From NCBI GenBank assembly GCA_028288445.1, contig JAQBNT010000242.1, positions 62,001 to 126,000 of the forward strand: a stretch of 64,000 nt of DNA, given 5' to 3'. Every line of letters starts with the position of its first letter. Within the stretch, counting starts at the first letter, position 1. The translations under genes and the position numbers were made by a program. A model generated the notes under the pieces. That model was not told where the DNA came from. It made no database searches and saw nothing but the letters and a program-made list of their open reading frames with translations. Shown one piece after another: positions 26,800 to 36,775 of this stretch. This DNA comes from Hymenobacter sp. GTDB taxonomy: Bacteria; Bacteroidota; Bacteroidia; Cytophagales; Hymenobacteraceae.

Positions 26800-27003
26800 C
26801 CAAACACGCTCTAAGGCGCGAAGAGCAGCGGCCCCGAAACGGTAGGCGAGAGTGCCCAACACCCGCGCCAATTGCGCGCGGTGCGCTTCGCCCCATTGTC
26901 CCAGCAGCATAATCACCGGCATCAGCGAGTAGCCCAGCGGGGAAAGCGGGTAATTTCCCCGTGGAGGGGTTTGGGCAAACACTGTTTTGATAATCGAAAC
27001 AGC
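26800..27003 (-). pseudogene. HxlR-family regulator, C-terminal fragment
   Basis: On the minus strand the frame reads TVFAQTPPRGNYPLSPLGYS and then LMPVIMLLGQWGEAHRAQ. This matches the wing and last helix of HxlR winged-helix regulators (typical RTVYAEVPPRVEYSLTPLG... then WG-A-H). The N-terminal recognition helix is missing: at about 27003 the sequence switches to IS1182 transposase. HxlR regulators usually sit beside detoxification genes such as the adjacent aldo/keto reductase. Confidence 0.65.
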
Positions 27004-27334
27004 TGGCGGGTGCGGCTCACGGTCGAGTGCCAGGGCAGTTTTCGTCCACCTCGTAGCCCAGAAACAGCAGGATGTCGAGCCGCAGGGCGCAATGCTCGAC
27101 CAGGCGGCGGTCGCTGACTAGGTTTTCCAGCCGGTCCACGAGCACGAGCTTGAAAAACACGACGGGGTCCAGCAAAGGCTGGCCCGTGTGGCTGTAGAGG
27201 TCCCGGGTCTCTGCGTAGAGAAACGACCAGTCCACCAGCTCCACGAGTCAGCGGTACAGATTGTGGGGCCGCACCCGCTCACTGAGCCGAAAGCGGGTCA
27301 CCTCTTTATCAAGAAACAGCTTCTTGCCTTGCAT
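27004..27334 (-). pseudogene. IS1182-family transposase, N-terminal fragment
   Basis: The minus strand from 27334 reads MQGKKLFLDKEVTRFRLSER, then VRPHNLYR, a TGA, then LVELVDWSFLYAETRDLY, DPVVFFKLVLVDRLENL and FLGYEVDE. After a frame shift, WHSTVSRTRQLF follows. These are the N-terminal blocks of IS1182 transposases. The catalytic DDE region is absent and the remnant joins an HxlR fragment, so it is inactive. No terminal inverted repeats were identified. Confidence 0.8.
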
Positions 27335-27391
27335 CCGACTTTTACGAACCCGGGTTCTGCAACAGCCACGGTCCGAAGCTAAACGCGCGCT

Positions 27392-27951
27392 TTATTTCCT
27401 TGCCCCTTTGCCCAACCCTCGTTTCGCGAGCGGGAGCTTCTCCAGCACGTAAACCACGCGGACGGAATCCACCCCGGGCAACGTATCGGGTGTAATAGCC
27501 GGCCCAAAGTCGGACGGGTCTTTTCGTCGAAAGTGCCGTGCGTAACTGGCGGCGGCTTCTTTTCGGGTGTAGAACCGGCCCTGCATCGGGCGTTCCAAGG
27601 GCGTCACGTTTACTTTTCGGTTGTTGAAGGGGTACTCGCCCGACCCTTGCGCCACCGGCCGGGCCCGGCGGTATTTTCCTGTCGGTTTTACCGGAGCAGT
27701 GCTGCTGTACAGGGTCGAAAAGTAGATGCCTGGGTGGCGCAGCATCCCCTGAAACGAGAGGGTACCAGCGCCGGCACCAAGACCGCTTCCATCACCAACA
27801 CGTATTCGGCTTCTGCCACGGGGGAGTTCAATCGGAAGTAAACTTCCACGGGTGCTCGGAAGTGGACTTGGTTATCCTGCCGAGTCACGGGGGCCGTCTG
27901 ACCCCTGGACGGCCATGGAAAGAACAGGAAAAGCCAGAGTAATCGATACAT
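27392..27951 (-). pseudogene. frameshifted secreted protein
   Basis: The 5' part (27951 on) encodes a signal peptide, MYRLLWLFLFFPWPSRGQTA, and QVHFRAPVEVYFRLNSPVAE, then loses frame at about 27740-27760. The other frame continues HPGIYFSTLYSSTAPVKPTG up to VDSVRVVYVLEKLPLAKRG. Joined, they give one exported protein of about 185 residues of unknown function. A single-base change explains the break; it may be true decay or a sequence error. Confidence 0.6.
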
Positions 27952-28126
27952 GAGGGCAGGAGGAACACTAAAGGTAGATAAGGCCTGGTTCTAGTTCATT
28001 GAAACGGTCTGAATTCATGGGAAGCACTTTACTCCGCTACCTGCGCCCCGCCTACCAGCCGCCCGAAACTGAGTAAGCGAAACTTTCTTTGCCCGCCGCA
28101 GCAGCCTTTCCGGCCGCCGACCGGTC

Positions 28127-28351
28127 ATGCCTCCCAACGAAGGGAATCGCCCCCAAGCCTGGTCCGCCGAGTTGGCCCAGCAGAGGCAGAACCTATGCGA
28201 CGCCCTCCAGCAAGCGGCCCAGCCGCTGACCGCGGCACAGGTAGCCAACCGCTTCCGCCACCTGAAATCTGACAACGTAGCACCTCTTTTTCAAACACTT
28301 GCGGCACTATCCTTGCTCCGCCAAACGCCCGAGGGCACCTACGTGCTCTAG
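28127..28351 (+). CDS. small winged-helix-like protein
   Basis: A 74-residue protein starting MPPNEGNRPQAWSAELAQQR. Its second half, PLTAAQVANRFRHLKSDNVA followed by LFQTLAALSLLRQTPEGTYVL cut after TYV, has the helix-helix-wing pattern of a small winged-helix domain. It could be a DNA-binding or protein-interaction module. It precedes the T9SS protein by 28 bp on the same strand. Confidence 0.6.
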   Translation: MPPNEGNRPQAWSAELAQQRQNLCDALQQAAQPLTAAQVANRFRHLKSDNVAPLFQTLAALSLLRQTPEGTYVL

Positions 28352-28379
28352 TCTTTCACTTTTACCCCCTGCCGTTTGT

Positions 28380-30107
28380 ATGAAAACAATTACCCTTCGT
28401 TTTGCCCAGCTGGCCGCAATGGCCCTGAGCAGCTTGGCTTTCGGCCCTCGCGCTGCGGCCCAAACCGCCACCCCGGCCTGGGTGAGCGCATCCAACACCG
28501 GCGAATACTTTTCCTTTAACCGGGGCAACCTACACCTGGCAACGGACCCCGCGGGCAACGTGTATGAGGTGGGCATGTTCAGCGTGGCGGCCAACGTGGG
28601 CCATACCTACCTGCGGAGCCAAGGCAGCTACGATGGCTACTTGGGCAAGTACAACCCCGATGGCACGGCGGCCTGGGTGCGGCAGTTCGGGTCGACCGAC
28701 CAGGACGGCGCCGACGACGTGGCATTTGACGCAGCCGGCAACGCCTACGTGGTTGGCTCCTTCACGCATTCCATCGACTTGGGCGGCGGCCAGACCCTGA
28801 GTGCAGGTACGGACCCCGGGCGCAAGATTTTTCTCATCAAATACGACCCCGCCGGCAATCCCCTGTGGGCCCAGCAGAGCGACTCCTATCCGGGCACCAT
28901 GCTGCCCACCTGCCCACCCGCGGCCACCAGTTTCGGCGTGCAGGTCGACGGGGCCGGCCACGTGAACGTGACCTGCACGTATGATTTCGCCACCGGCTTT
29001 GGCTTTGGCGGATTGCGGCCGGCAGCCGGCCCCGCCACGAACGCCGATAAGGTGTATATGGCCCGTTTTTCGGCCGCCACCGGCGCGCCTCAGGCGCTGT
29101 TTCCGCTGCTGTACTCCACCGCCGCCAATGGAAGTCGGTTGCTTTACAAGCAAACGCTGCTGACCGCTCCCGACGGGGGCACCTACCTGGTGGCCAACTA
29201 CGTCACGGCCCTGTCCTTTGCCACGGGGCTGGCCCTGCCCGCGCCCACCAGCCCCGACATGCTGGTGGCCAAGTACACCGCCGCCGGCCAAGTGGAGTGG
29301 GCCCGCACCTTTGGGAGCCCTGGCTGGGACGAGATGACCGGCGCCGCCCTTGACGCGGCCGGCAACGTCTACGTCAGCGGTTCCTTCCGCGGGTCGTTGC
29401 GCTTTGGCACCACCACCCTGCCCGGGGCGGGTGCCGAAGACGGGTATGTCGTAAAATATTCTTCCCTAGGCGTCCCGCAGTGGGCAAAGTCGCTGGCGGG
29501 CCCCGGGGCTGACCTTTTTCGCGGCGTGTGCGCCGACCCCGCCGGCAACGTGTACGTGACGGGCAGTGCCAGTCCCAACGCTCAGTTTGGCACCCGGGCC
29601 TTCACGTCGGCGGGCAAGCTCGACTTGGTGGTGGCCGCCTACACGCCGCAGGGCGTGTTGCGGTGGGTGCAGCAGGCCGGCAGCGCCGAAGACGACGAGG
29701 GGTTTAGCCTGGGCTTCACGGCCCAGGGGCGCTTGCGCGTGTTTGGCTACGCGGGCCGTGGCGCGACGTTCGATGCCATCCAGTCGGGCACTTGGTACAA
29801 TTGGATGGGGGTTATGGCAGAGGTGGCCGCTTCTCCGCAGACCGCGCTTGCGGTGGTCGACGCGCAAAGTCCGGACCGGAAAATGCTCGCCTTGTACCCC
29901 AACCCGGCTGCCACCGTAGTCCATGTGCCACGCACGCCAGTGGGCACCCGGGTGCAACTGGTCGATGCGCTGGGCCGCGTAGCGCGCGAAACCTCCGTTT
30001 TGGCTGCTGCGCAAGTATCGGTGCGGGGCCTGGCCCCCGGCCTTTACACACTCCGCGCCACGGATGTGCAGGGCCAGCCGTATGCGGCCCGCGTGTTGGT
30101 GGAGTAG
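28380..30107 (+). CDS. secreted beta-propeller-like protein with T9SS tail
   Basis: A 575-residue exported protein. The signal peptide is MKTITLRFAQLAAMALSSLA with cleavage near AAAQ. The body has SBBP-type repeats with the recurring DxAGNxYVxGSF signature (residues about 120, 215, 325, 390), expected to form a propeller. The C-terminus, from LALYPNPAATVV to GLYTLRATD, is a type A type IX secretion sorting domain, so the protein is exported by T9SS and probably bound to the surface. The start at 28380 is chosen for the signal peptide. Function unknown. Confidence 0.87.
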   Translation: MKTITLRFAQLAAMALSSLAFGPRAAAQTATPAWVSASNTGEYFSFNRGNLHLATDPAGNVYEVGMFSVAANVGHTYLRSQGSYDGYLGKYNPDGTAAWVRQFGSTDQDGADDVAFDAAGNAYVVGSFTHSIDLGGGQTLSAGTDPGRKIFLIKYDPAGNPLWAQQSDSYPGTMLPTCPPAATSFGVQVDGAGHVNVTCTYDFATGFGFGGLRPAAGPATNADKVYMARFSAATGAPQALFPLLYSTAANGSRLLYKQTLLTAPDGGTYLVANYVTALSFATGLALPAPTSPDMLVAKYTAAGQVEWARTFGSPGWDEMTGAALDAAGNVYVSGSFRGSLRFGTTTLPGAGAEDGYVVKYSSLGVPQWAKSLAGPGADLFRGVCADPAGNVYVTGSASPNAQFGTRAFTSAGKLDLVVAAYTPQGVLRWVQQAGSAEDDEGFSLGFTAQGRLRVFGYAGRGATFDAIQSGTWYNWMGVMAEVAASPQTALAVVDAQSPDRKMLALYPNPAATVVHVPRTPVGTRVQLVDALGRVARETSVLAAAQVSVRGLAPGLYTLRATDVQGQPYAARVLVE

Positions 30108-30191
30108 TCTTAACACAAATTCACTGTTCCGCAGTCTAAGAAATATGCAAGCCATTTTCCACCATGCAAACGAGGTTTTGAGTTTATAGGG

Positions 30192-30596
30192 TTATCCTAA
30201 TAAACCTTTCGACCAATTGCATGACAACCCCGTGGCTTTGTAGTTGCTAATAAATGGTGGGAGTATGATCAATGTGCCTAGGCGGTACGAGTCGGCTGAT
30301 GCGCCATATTTCCACTGGGTCGATTTCCATCCTTCAATTTCGCGTTTGGGAACCGGCCCATAGGCTGAAATCTCGATGTATCCGGGAACCGGCAGGATAA
30401 ACATTTGGGACCACGCCGAAGGCTCATTTTGGTTCCAGAGCTTAACCCGTGTGGCACTGGGCAAGGAGGAGGTCAACGCATCAATGACTTCTGCGACTTG
30501 CATAGTGTTCGTGCCCCAAGTAGTTGTGGATGACAGACCCCGGCGCCTTAAAGGCAGATTCTTGTTCACATAAACGGTACTGCCTTGAACGCGCAT
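30192..30596 (-). CDS. hypothetical protein
   Basis: A 134-residue soluble protein starting MRVQGSTVYVNKNLPLRRRG, with EVIDALTSSLPSATRVKLWN and several Trp-rich stretches near the end. No family recognised. It begins 6 bp after the stop of the upstream gene (30603), which indicates an operon and supports it as real. Confidence 0.6.
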   Translation of the reverse strand: MRVQGSTVYVNKNLPLRRRGLSSTTTWGTNTMQVAEVIDALTSSLPSATRVKLWNQNEPSAWSQMFILPVPGYIEISAYGPVPKREIEGWKSTQWKYGASADSYRLGTLIILPPFISNYKATGLSCNWSKGLLG

Positions 30597-30602
30597 CAGG
30601 TG

Positions 30603-30974
30603 TTAGTGTGGCGCAACCACCGCCAACTCCTGCACCTGTTTCAGCTCCGCCTCTGCCTGCCGTTTGTCTACCACTCCCTTGAACAACGCAATGAGTCCTC
30701 CGTCGTCAATGAGCAAGTACATCAGGAACGAAAGGGACACGCTGCCGGCCGCGACGACCGCCCCAATGGGAATGAGCATGTTCGCCGTTTTGCGTTTGGC
30801 TCGGCTGGCGGTGGTGCGTACGAACAGGTAACTGGCGTAGTACTCCCGGGCCAGGGCCTCGGCCTCCTCGGGGGCGGCACCTTCCGCCACGACCATTTGC
30901 GCCACAGCCGCGACCGGCTGCTGGTCGTAGTACATGCGTACGGCGGCTTGTTGAGCATATTTGGCGCGGTACAT
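30603..30974 (-). CDS. small membrane protein
   Basis: A 123-residue protein. A soluble helical N-terminus (VAAVAQMVVAEGAAPEEAEA) is followed by one long or two short membrane segments (MLIPIGAVVAAGSVSLSFLM and YLLIDDGG region) and a charged helical tail. No family recognised. First gene of a two-gene operon with 30192-30596. Confidence 0.65.
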   Translation of the reverse strand: MYRAKYAQQAAVRMYYDQQPVAAVAQMVVAEGAAPEEAEALAREYYASYLFVRTTASRAKRKTANMLIPIGAVVAAGSVSLSFLMYLLIDDGGLIALFKGVVDKRQAEAELKQVQELAVVAPH

Positions 30975-31159
30975 CAGTAGGGCAAGAGTTGAGTGAATGG
31001 AAGCATTTGGTCAGCAAATATGCCACGTTTGCGCGAAGAGGCAACTGATAGGCTGCATTGTCTACCGAAACGCTGGGTTGAAAGAGGCGCTGAATTTTAC
31101 ATGTTATAAACGAACGTTCACGAAATGCACCGAGCAACTGAGTTTCGCAAACTTTCATC

Positions 31160-33236
31160 CGTCCCCTTGGGGACTGGCCTGATGCCGGGTGGCGGTGGTG
31201 CGCGACGGGCGCCGGATGCGCAGCCGGCACGGCCGGGCGAGGTCGGTGTACTTAAAGGCGTTGCTGAGCAGATTGAGCACGGTGGTGTGTAGCGTGGCGC
31301 GCGGGTAGGCCACCACGGTCTGGACCGCAAAGTCCACCGTCACGCGGGCGCGGGCTGCCCGCTGCTGCGGTTAGAGCACCTGCACCACGTCCTGCACCAC
31401 GTCTTCCAGCACCAGCGGCTCGGCTGGGGCGGCCTGCGGCATTTGCCCCGAGGCAGCCAGGTCGTCGAGGGTGCCCGTGAGCGGGGCCAAGGTTCGCGCA
31501 ACCAGCGGCACGAGGAGGCTTTCTTTGGCCGGGTCGGTGAAGGTAATGCCCCGGCGCAGCTCCCCGAATAGCCCGGCCAGGTTGAGCACCGGCCGCTTCA
31601 GGCCGTGGCTGGCCGCTTACGCGAAGCTGTCGAGGTCGGCGTTGGTGCGCGTGAGATGGGTGTTGCGCCGGCTCTGGGCGGCGTTGGGCGGTTCGCTGTC
31701 CACGTGGGCCACCTGCAGGGTGGTGTAGGCCAAGTCTTGGCCGAGCTACTCCTGCTGCCGCCGGACCCGCACCTGCTCGCTCACATCGGTGGCCACCGCC
31801 GCGGTGCCGGTCCGCGCGCCGACGACGCCCAGCAAGGGCTGGCCACAAAATTCCAGCACCCGGTGTCGCGGTGCCCGGCGCGGTCCAGCGTGGAAGGTAA
31901 TTCAGGGACCACGTAGGGCACGCCGGTGGCCAGCACGCCGGCCAGTAGTCCCTCAAAGCCTTGGCCCGCCGCTTCGGGCAGCGCCTTAAACAAGGGCTTG
32001 TTCAGCACCTGCTCCGCGGTGCGGCCCCAGATGGCGCACACGGCCGGGTTGGCCAGTTCAATCACGTAGCGCGCCCCCGGAAGATGGCCACGGCCACCTA
32101 CTCGCGGACCCGCACCTGCTCCGTCACGTCGAAGGCGCACAAAGCCACCCCCACCACGGCCCCGTCTTCGCGGAAAGCCTGGCAGGTAAAATCAAAAAAC
32201 CGCGTCCGCGGCCCGTGCGGGCCCGCGTCGGTCAGGGGAACTTCCTGGCCGTGGTACGGCTGGCCAGTCGCAAACACCTGGTCGAGGAACGCCATGACGA
32301 CCTGCGCCTGGATTTCGGGCATGGCCTCGGCCAATGGGAAACCCTGTAGCGCCCGGCCCGGGTACAGCGCCTGGTAGCTGTCGTTCACGTACGCAAACCG
32401 GTGCTCCGGGCCCCGCAGCAAACACAACGCCGCCGGCGTCTGCGCAAACACCGCCGCGATGGTGGCCCGCTGGTGCTCCGAATCGCGCAACGCCACCTGC
32501 AACTGCTCAGTGCGTTCACTCACGCGGCTTTCCAGCCGGGCGTTGAGGGCGCGCAAGACCTTTTGGGTGCAGTGCAGCTCCGCGACATGGGCCCGGATTT
32601 CGTCGTTCACGGCATGCAGCTGCGCGTTGGCCCGGCCCAAGTCGTGGTTGGTTTCCGTCAACTGGTTGTTGGTGGCGTCCAGCTCCGCGTTGGTCACCGA
32701 CAGCACTTCCATCGCGGTGGCCAGCTGCAGGTTGGCCGTGCCCCGCTCCAGGTTGGCCAGTTCCAGCGCGGCGGCGGGTAGCGGCGGCTGTCCCGCCCGG
32801 ACCGCCACCTGCTGGCGGGCCTGCGCGTGGGCGCTCACGTCGTACACGAACAGCAGCAGCCCTTCCACCGCGCCCGCCATGTCGCGCACGGCCTGGGCAA
32901 TAAACGTGAAGTGCACCGGCCCGTCCAGGCCCGGGCGGACGGCGTTGCGGAACGTGATTTCCTGCCGGCCGTGGCACATGGTGCCGGTGGCGTATACCGC
33001 ATCGAGCGGCCCGAAAAAGGCTTGGTCCGCCAGCTCGGGTAGCGCCGTGCGCAGGGGCAGGCCCGCTAGGGGCCGGTGGCCGAACATCTGCCGAAACAGC
33101 TGGTTGGCCACCGTCACCATCAGGTCGGGTCCTGACAGGCTGGCCAGGCACGCGGGCGAATCCCGCAGCAGCGTGTCGAGCCGGTGGCGTTGGACCTCGG
33201 CTGCCGGGCGCTCGTCGGAAGGGGGGGCGGGGTCAC
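31160..33236 (-). pseudogene. decayed PAS sensor histidine kinase
   Basis: Pieces in at least three frames spell one kinase. Two PAS-like domains and a coiled coil (VTNAELDATNNQLTETNHDL) occupy 33120-32098, where a stop follows VTEQVRVRE. A third PAS is at about 32090-31860 (FRGARYVIELANPAVCAIWG), a degraded HisKA at about 31640-31380 and an N-box (LHTTVLNLLSNAFKYT) at about 31290. The G-boxes are missing, so the end is truncated too. The probable GTG start (33236) is separated from the body by a C7 run that breaks frame. Confidence 0.8.
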
Positions 33237-33315
33237 AAAATCACTGAATAAACCTCCGACACGGCTCGGTTATGGAAGGTAGTCATTCCCCTTCCAGCAA
33301 AGAGCAGGGCGTGGC

Positions 33316-33545
33316 CTACCCGAACTTGTTTTTTTCAAATTGCAGGTCCCCGCTCAGGGCTTCCTGCTTCAAAATGGATTGATGCACCACGCGGGCCTGC
33401 TGGCCGGTTTCATCGGCTTTGCGAAAGAATAGTTCCGCCACCTCCGGTTGCTGCGTTTCGGCAAATTGCATGCCGATGTTGTGGAGCAGCTCTTGGTTTC
33501 TTCCAGCCAACGCAACAAACCGGAAGGCTTCTGCGAATAGCCCGG
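33316..33545 (-). pseudogene. C-terminal fragment, possibly CheB-like
   Basis: An open stretch without a good start reads LAGRNQELLHNIGMQFAETQ and ELFFRKADETGQQARVVHQS to its stop. The helical tail resembles the C-terminus of CheB-type methylesterases found next to PAS kinases in this group. It is cut at about 33545 by the MmcQ gene region. Confidence 0.35.
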
Positions 33546-33548
33546 TTA

Positions 33549-33930
33549 ATGAACGTCGAGCAATTCAGAACCTACTGCCTCGCCCTGCCTTTTGCCCAGG
33601 AGAAAACGCCCTTTGCCGGGTTTTTTCCCAATGCGCGCAACATCCTGGCCTTTTATGTCGGCGCAAAAATATTTTGCTACTTCGACCTCGACAAGTTCGA
33701 CAAATGCTCCCTAAAAAGCACTCCTGAGCGCATTGCGGAGCTAAAGGGAGCGCTACCAGGCGGCGGGCAACCCCTTCAACATGAGCTCCACCTATTGGCT
33801 AAGCATTGCCTTCAACGACGACCTGCCGGATGCCCTGCTCCTCAACCTCGTGCACAGCTCTTACACCTTGGTGCGCCAAAGCCTGCCCAAAAAACAACGC
33901 GAGCAGTTGAGCGGCGCGGGTACCCTCTAA
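33549..33930 (+). pseudogene. MmcQ/YjbR-family protein, frameshifted
   Basis: The 5' part reads MNVEQFRTYCLALPFAQEKT and later KIFCYFDLDKFDKCSLKSTP. After AELK the frame breaks in the GGG at 33747-33749; dropping one G restores ERYQAAGNPFNMSSTYWLSI and SSYTLVRQSLPKKQREQL to the stop at 33928. Joined, this is a full-length (about 126 residues) MmcQ/YjbR protein with the usual CyaY-like fold. The change may be a recent mutation or a sequencing error. Confidence 0.8.
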
Positions 33931-35300
33931 AAGTGGGACACAGCTGGGACGTGAGTTGGAGTAGGCATTAAACGGTAGTAAATGCAGGAACACTCTCCGT
34001 GCTGCGGTATCAGTTAGTTAAGCCGCCCGTAGCGGTCCTCAGCTACTTCCAAGGGCTGATTGTGAAGCATCCCCAGGTTTACGAAAGAGCGTCCCTTTGA
34101 CTCCGAGGGCAGACGTATCATCAATCTATCCTCTAGCTTGGGCTACCGCCCCACGCCGGGAAGGTAACATTCCGCCGCCTCGAAAGCGGCAGTACATTTA
34201 CTCACTAAAAGCATAGCAGACGACTTGGGAGCGCCAGATTATCTTAAACGCGGTAGCTGAGCCTGACGCAAACGGACATGATAAGCAGGCACGTCGGTTG
34301 AATTTGGTTCGCAGGGGCGTGCCAGAACCGCACTGGGCCGCGTTGCTCAGCCCGAAGTTGTTTCCTTTTTGGTCGGAACGGAGGTAATTGGATTAGGGGG
34401 TAAAGACTTTAATACGACGACGGGGGCTGCGCTAGTAATCCTTCTATACATGATGTTGCCCATACGTCAATTAGGCTACTTTTCCTCCGCGACTTGGCCG
34501 GCCGCCTATTTCTAGCTCGCAGCTAAAGGCACAAAATTCTCGCGAGTGTAGTCTCGCCTATAATTAATACTGCTACCTTAATTAATTATTTACTATATTC
34601 ACGTATAGGATAATTAAATCTTATGTTCCGAAAGGTCCGCCTCCCATAGTGACCCGGAGTGCTGGAACATGGTAAACTCCGCATAAGCCAACATAACGCT
34701 TATGGACGAGCGATGGTGAATTCAACGTCACTCCGCTGGACTTCCTGGTGTCGTCGTGTGCACAGTCAACGAGTGCTTGCCCTCTGTAGTCACCGTTTCG
34801 ACCGCTCACTACCTCACCCCGCCTTGCCTATTGGCCGCACCAGCGTAGCGACCAGAGAACTGGAGCTTTTTTGAAAAGCAGTGCAATCCGGCGCCAACGG
34901 TATGTGCCCCCGAACTGATTCCTACTCACTGCGCTGCTTGAGCATTTTGCTTCAGCCAATAAGGATGCGGCAACGCATCACAACGTCACTGACGTGTCAG
35001 ATGGCATTAGCGCCGACTACTGCTACGAACAAGGCTGCTTCAACGGCATCGCCCTGCCCACACTCCGCCGCATGGCATTCGGCATTCCTCAGATAGCCAT
35101 CCAGGGTCCCATTTCCGTGTTGATTGTTATTCACGATGTAGCGTCAGTGAAGACAATTGTGCGGCTCTGTCTGCTGGTTAACAATGATATAATCCTAGCT
35201 TGTGCAGTACGCGTGCATAAGTGCAGGGGGCTGCATACATCATGTATCTAATATACGCTATGTATCAATTCGCAGAACCCAACCATACACCACTCAACTC
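33931..35300. other. gene-free degraded stretch
   Basis: About 1.37 kb with lower GC and no reading frame that looks like protein on either strand. Short open stretches (for example 34994-35251) have codon use unlike the neighbours. It probably holds old decayed genes or a former mobile element; no terminal repeats seen. Confidence 0.5.
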
Positions 35301-36671
35301 ATGAAAAACGCATTGTTCGTGGTTATTACTGCCACAGTTGCCTTCAGCCAAACCCTGCTCCCGGTTGCCAGCTACGCACAGACCGTAGCCGCTGCTCAAG
35401 TTCGTGGGACCGGCATCCCCCCAGTTTCCAAGGCTGGCGCGGCGGCCGCTGACAATTCTGTTCGGCCTTTTCACATCAACGTTTCAGAGGAGGCGCTAAC
35501 CGACCTGCGCCGCCGCATAAAGAACACCCGATGGCCCGAACGGGAAACCGTGAAGGACCAGTCGCAGGGCGTGCAACTAGCCAAGATTCAGGAACTGGTC
35601 CGCTACTGGGGGACGGACTACGACTGGCGGAAAGCCGAAGCCAAACTCAACGCCTTGCCGCAGTTCGTGACCACCATTGACGGGTTAGACATTCAGTTTG
35701 TGCACATCCGCTCCAAGCACAAGAATGCTTTGCCGTTGATTATGACCCACGGTTGGCCTGGGTCCGTTCTGGAGCTCACCAAGGTTATTGGTCCGCTGAC
35801 GGACCCCACCGCGTACGGCGGACGGGCCGAAGACGCCTTTGATTTGGTGCTGCCCACCTATCCGGGCTACGGTTTCTCGGGCAAGCCGCAGGCCCCTGGG
35901 TGGGGCCCCGACCACGTGGCCCGCGCCTGGGACGAGCTGATGCAGCGCCTCGGCTATAAGCAGTACGTCTCGCAGGGCGGGGATTGGGGCGCTATTATCT
36001 CGGAGGTGATGGCCGTGCAGGCCCCGGCAGGCTTGCTCGGCATCCACATCAACATGCCCGGCACCGTGCCGCCCGCTGTGGTGAAAGCCGTGCGCAGCCG
36101 CGAGCCGGTGCCCGCCGGGTTTTCCCCGGCTGAGAAGGCGGCCTATGCTTCCCTCGACGTTTTTTACAACAAGGGCTTCGGCTACGCCGAGATGATGAAT
36201 ACCCGCCCGCAGACCCTGGGCTACAGCCTCGCGGATTCGCCGGTGGGCCTGGCCGCGTTCTTCTACGACAAGTTCGCCACCTGGACCTACACGGGCGGGG
36301 AGCCGGAGAAGTCGCTGACGCGCGACGAGATGCTCGACGACATCACGCTTTACTGGCTCACCAACACGGGCACCTCTTCCTCGCGCTCCTACTGGGATGC
36401 GGCGCAGCTGGGCGGTGGACCCTTCACGGCCATCGACATTCCCAAGGTACCGGTCGCCGTGACGGTTTTCCCGGGCGAAATCTACCAAGCTCCCCGCTCC
36501 TGGGCCGAGCAGAACTTTCACAAGCTCATCTACTGGAACGAGGTCGGGAAGGGCGGCCATTTCGCGGCCTGGGAAGAACCCGCGCTCTTTTCCACCGAGC
36601 TGCGGGCCGCCTTCAAGCCCTTGCGCAAAGCTGGCAGCCTGTCGACGGCGGACGCCAAGAAACAACGCTGA
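35301..36671 (+). CDS. epoxide hydrolase (microsomal-type, EHN family)
   Basis: A 456-residue alpha/beta hydrolase with a signal peptide (MKNALFVVITATVAFSQTLL, cleavage near SYAQ). It has the N-terminal EHN domain (PFHINVSEEALTDLRRRIKN), the oxyanion HGWPGS, the nucleophile Asp in QGGDWGAIISE, the lid, and the catalytic His in EVGKGGHFAAWEEP. It opens epoxides to diols, here probably in the periplasm. The start at 35301 gives the signal peptide; upstream in-frame codons do not. First gene of a seven-gene same-strand run ending at 42154. Confidence 0.92.
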   Translation: MKNALFVVITATVAFSQTLLPVASYAQTVAAAQVRGTGIPPVSKAGAAAADNSVRPFHINVSEEALTDLRRRIKNTRWPERETVKDQSQGVQLAKIQELVRYWGTDYDWRKAEAKLNALPQFVTTIDGLDIQFVHIRSKHKNALPLIMTHGWPGSVLELTKVIGPLTDPTAYGGRAEDAFDLVLPTYPGYGFSGKPQAPGWGPDHVARAWDELMQRLGYKQYVSQGGDWGAIISEVMAVQAPAGLLGIHINMPGTVPPAVVKAVRSREPVPAGFSPAEKAAYASLDVFYNKGFGYAEMMNTRPQTLGYSLADSPVGLAAFFYDKFATWTYTGGEPEKSLTRDEMLDDITLYWLTNTGTSSSRSYWDAAQLGGGPFTAIDIPKVPVAVTVFPGEIYQAPRSWAEQNFHKLIYWNEVGKGGHFAAWEEPALFSTELRAAFKPLRKAGSLSTADAKKQR

Positions 36672-36775
36672 TTTCTGTTCCAGCCAGCGGCCAGCGCTAC
36701 TGCATGGATTAATCAAAAAATCAGACCACTACGATAAACAATGAACCCGGTGGCCCAGCCACGCATATCGCAATC

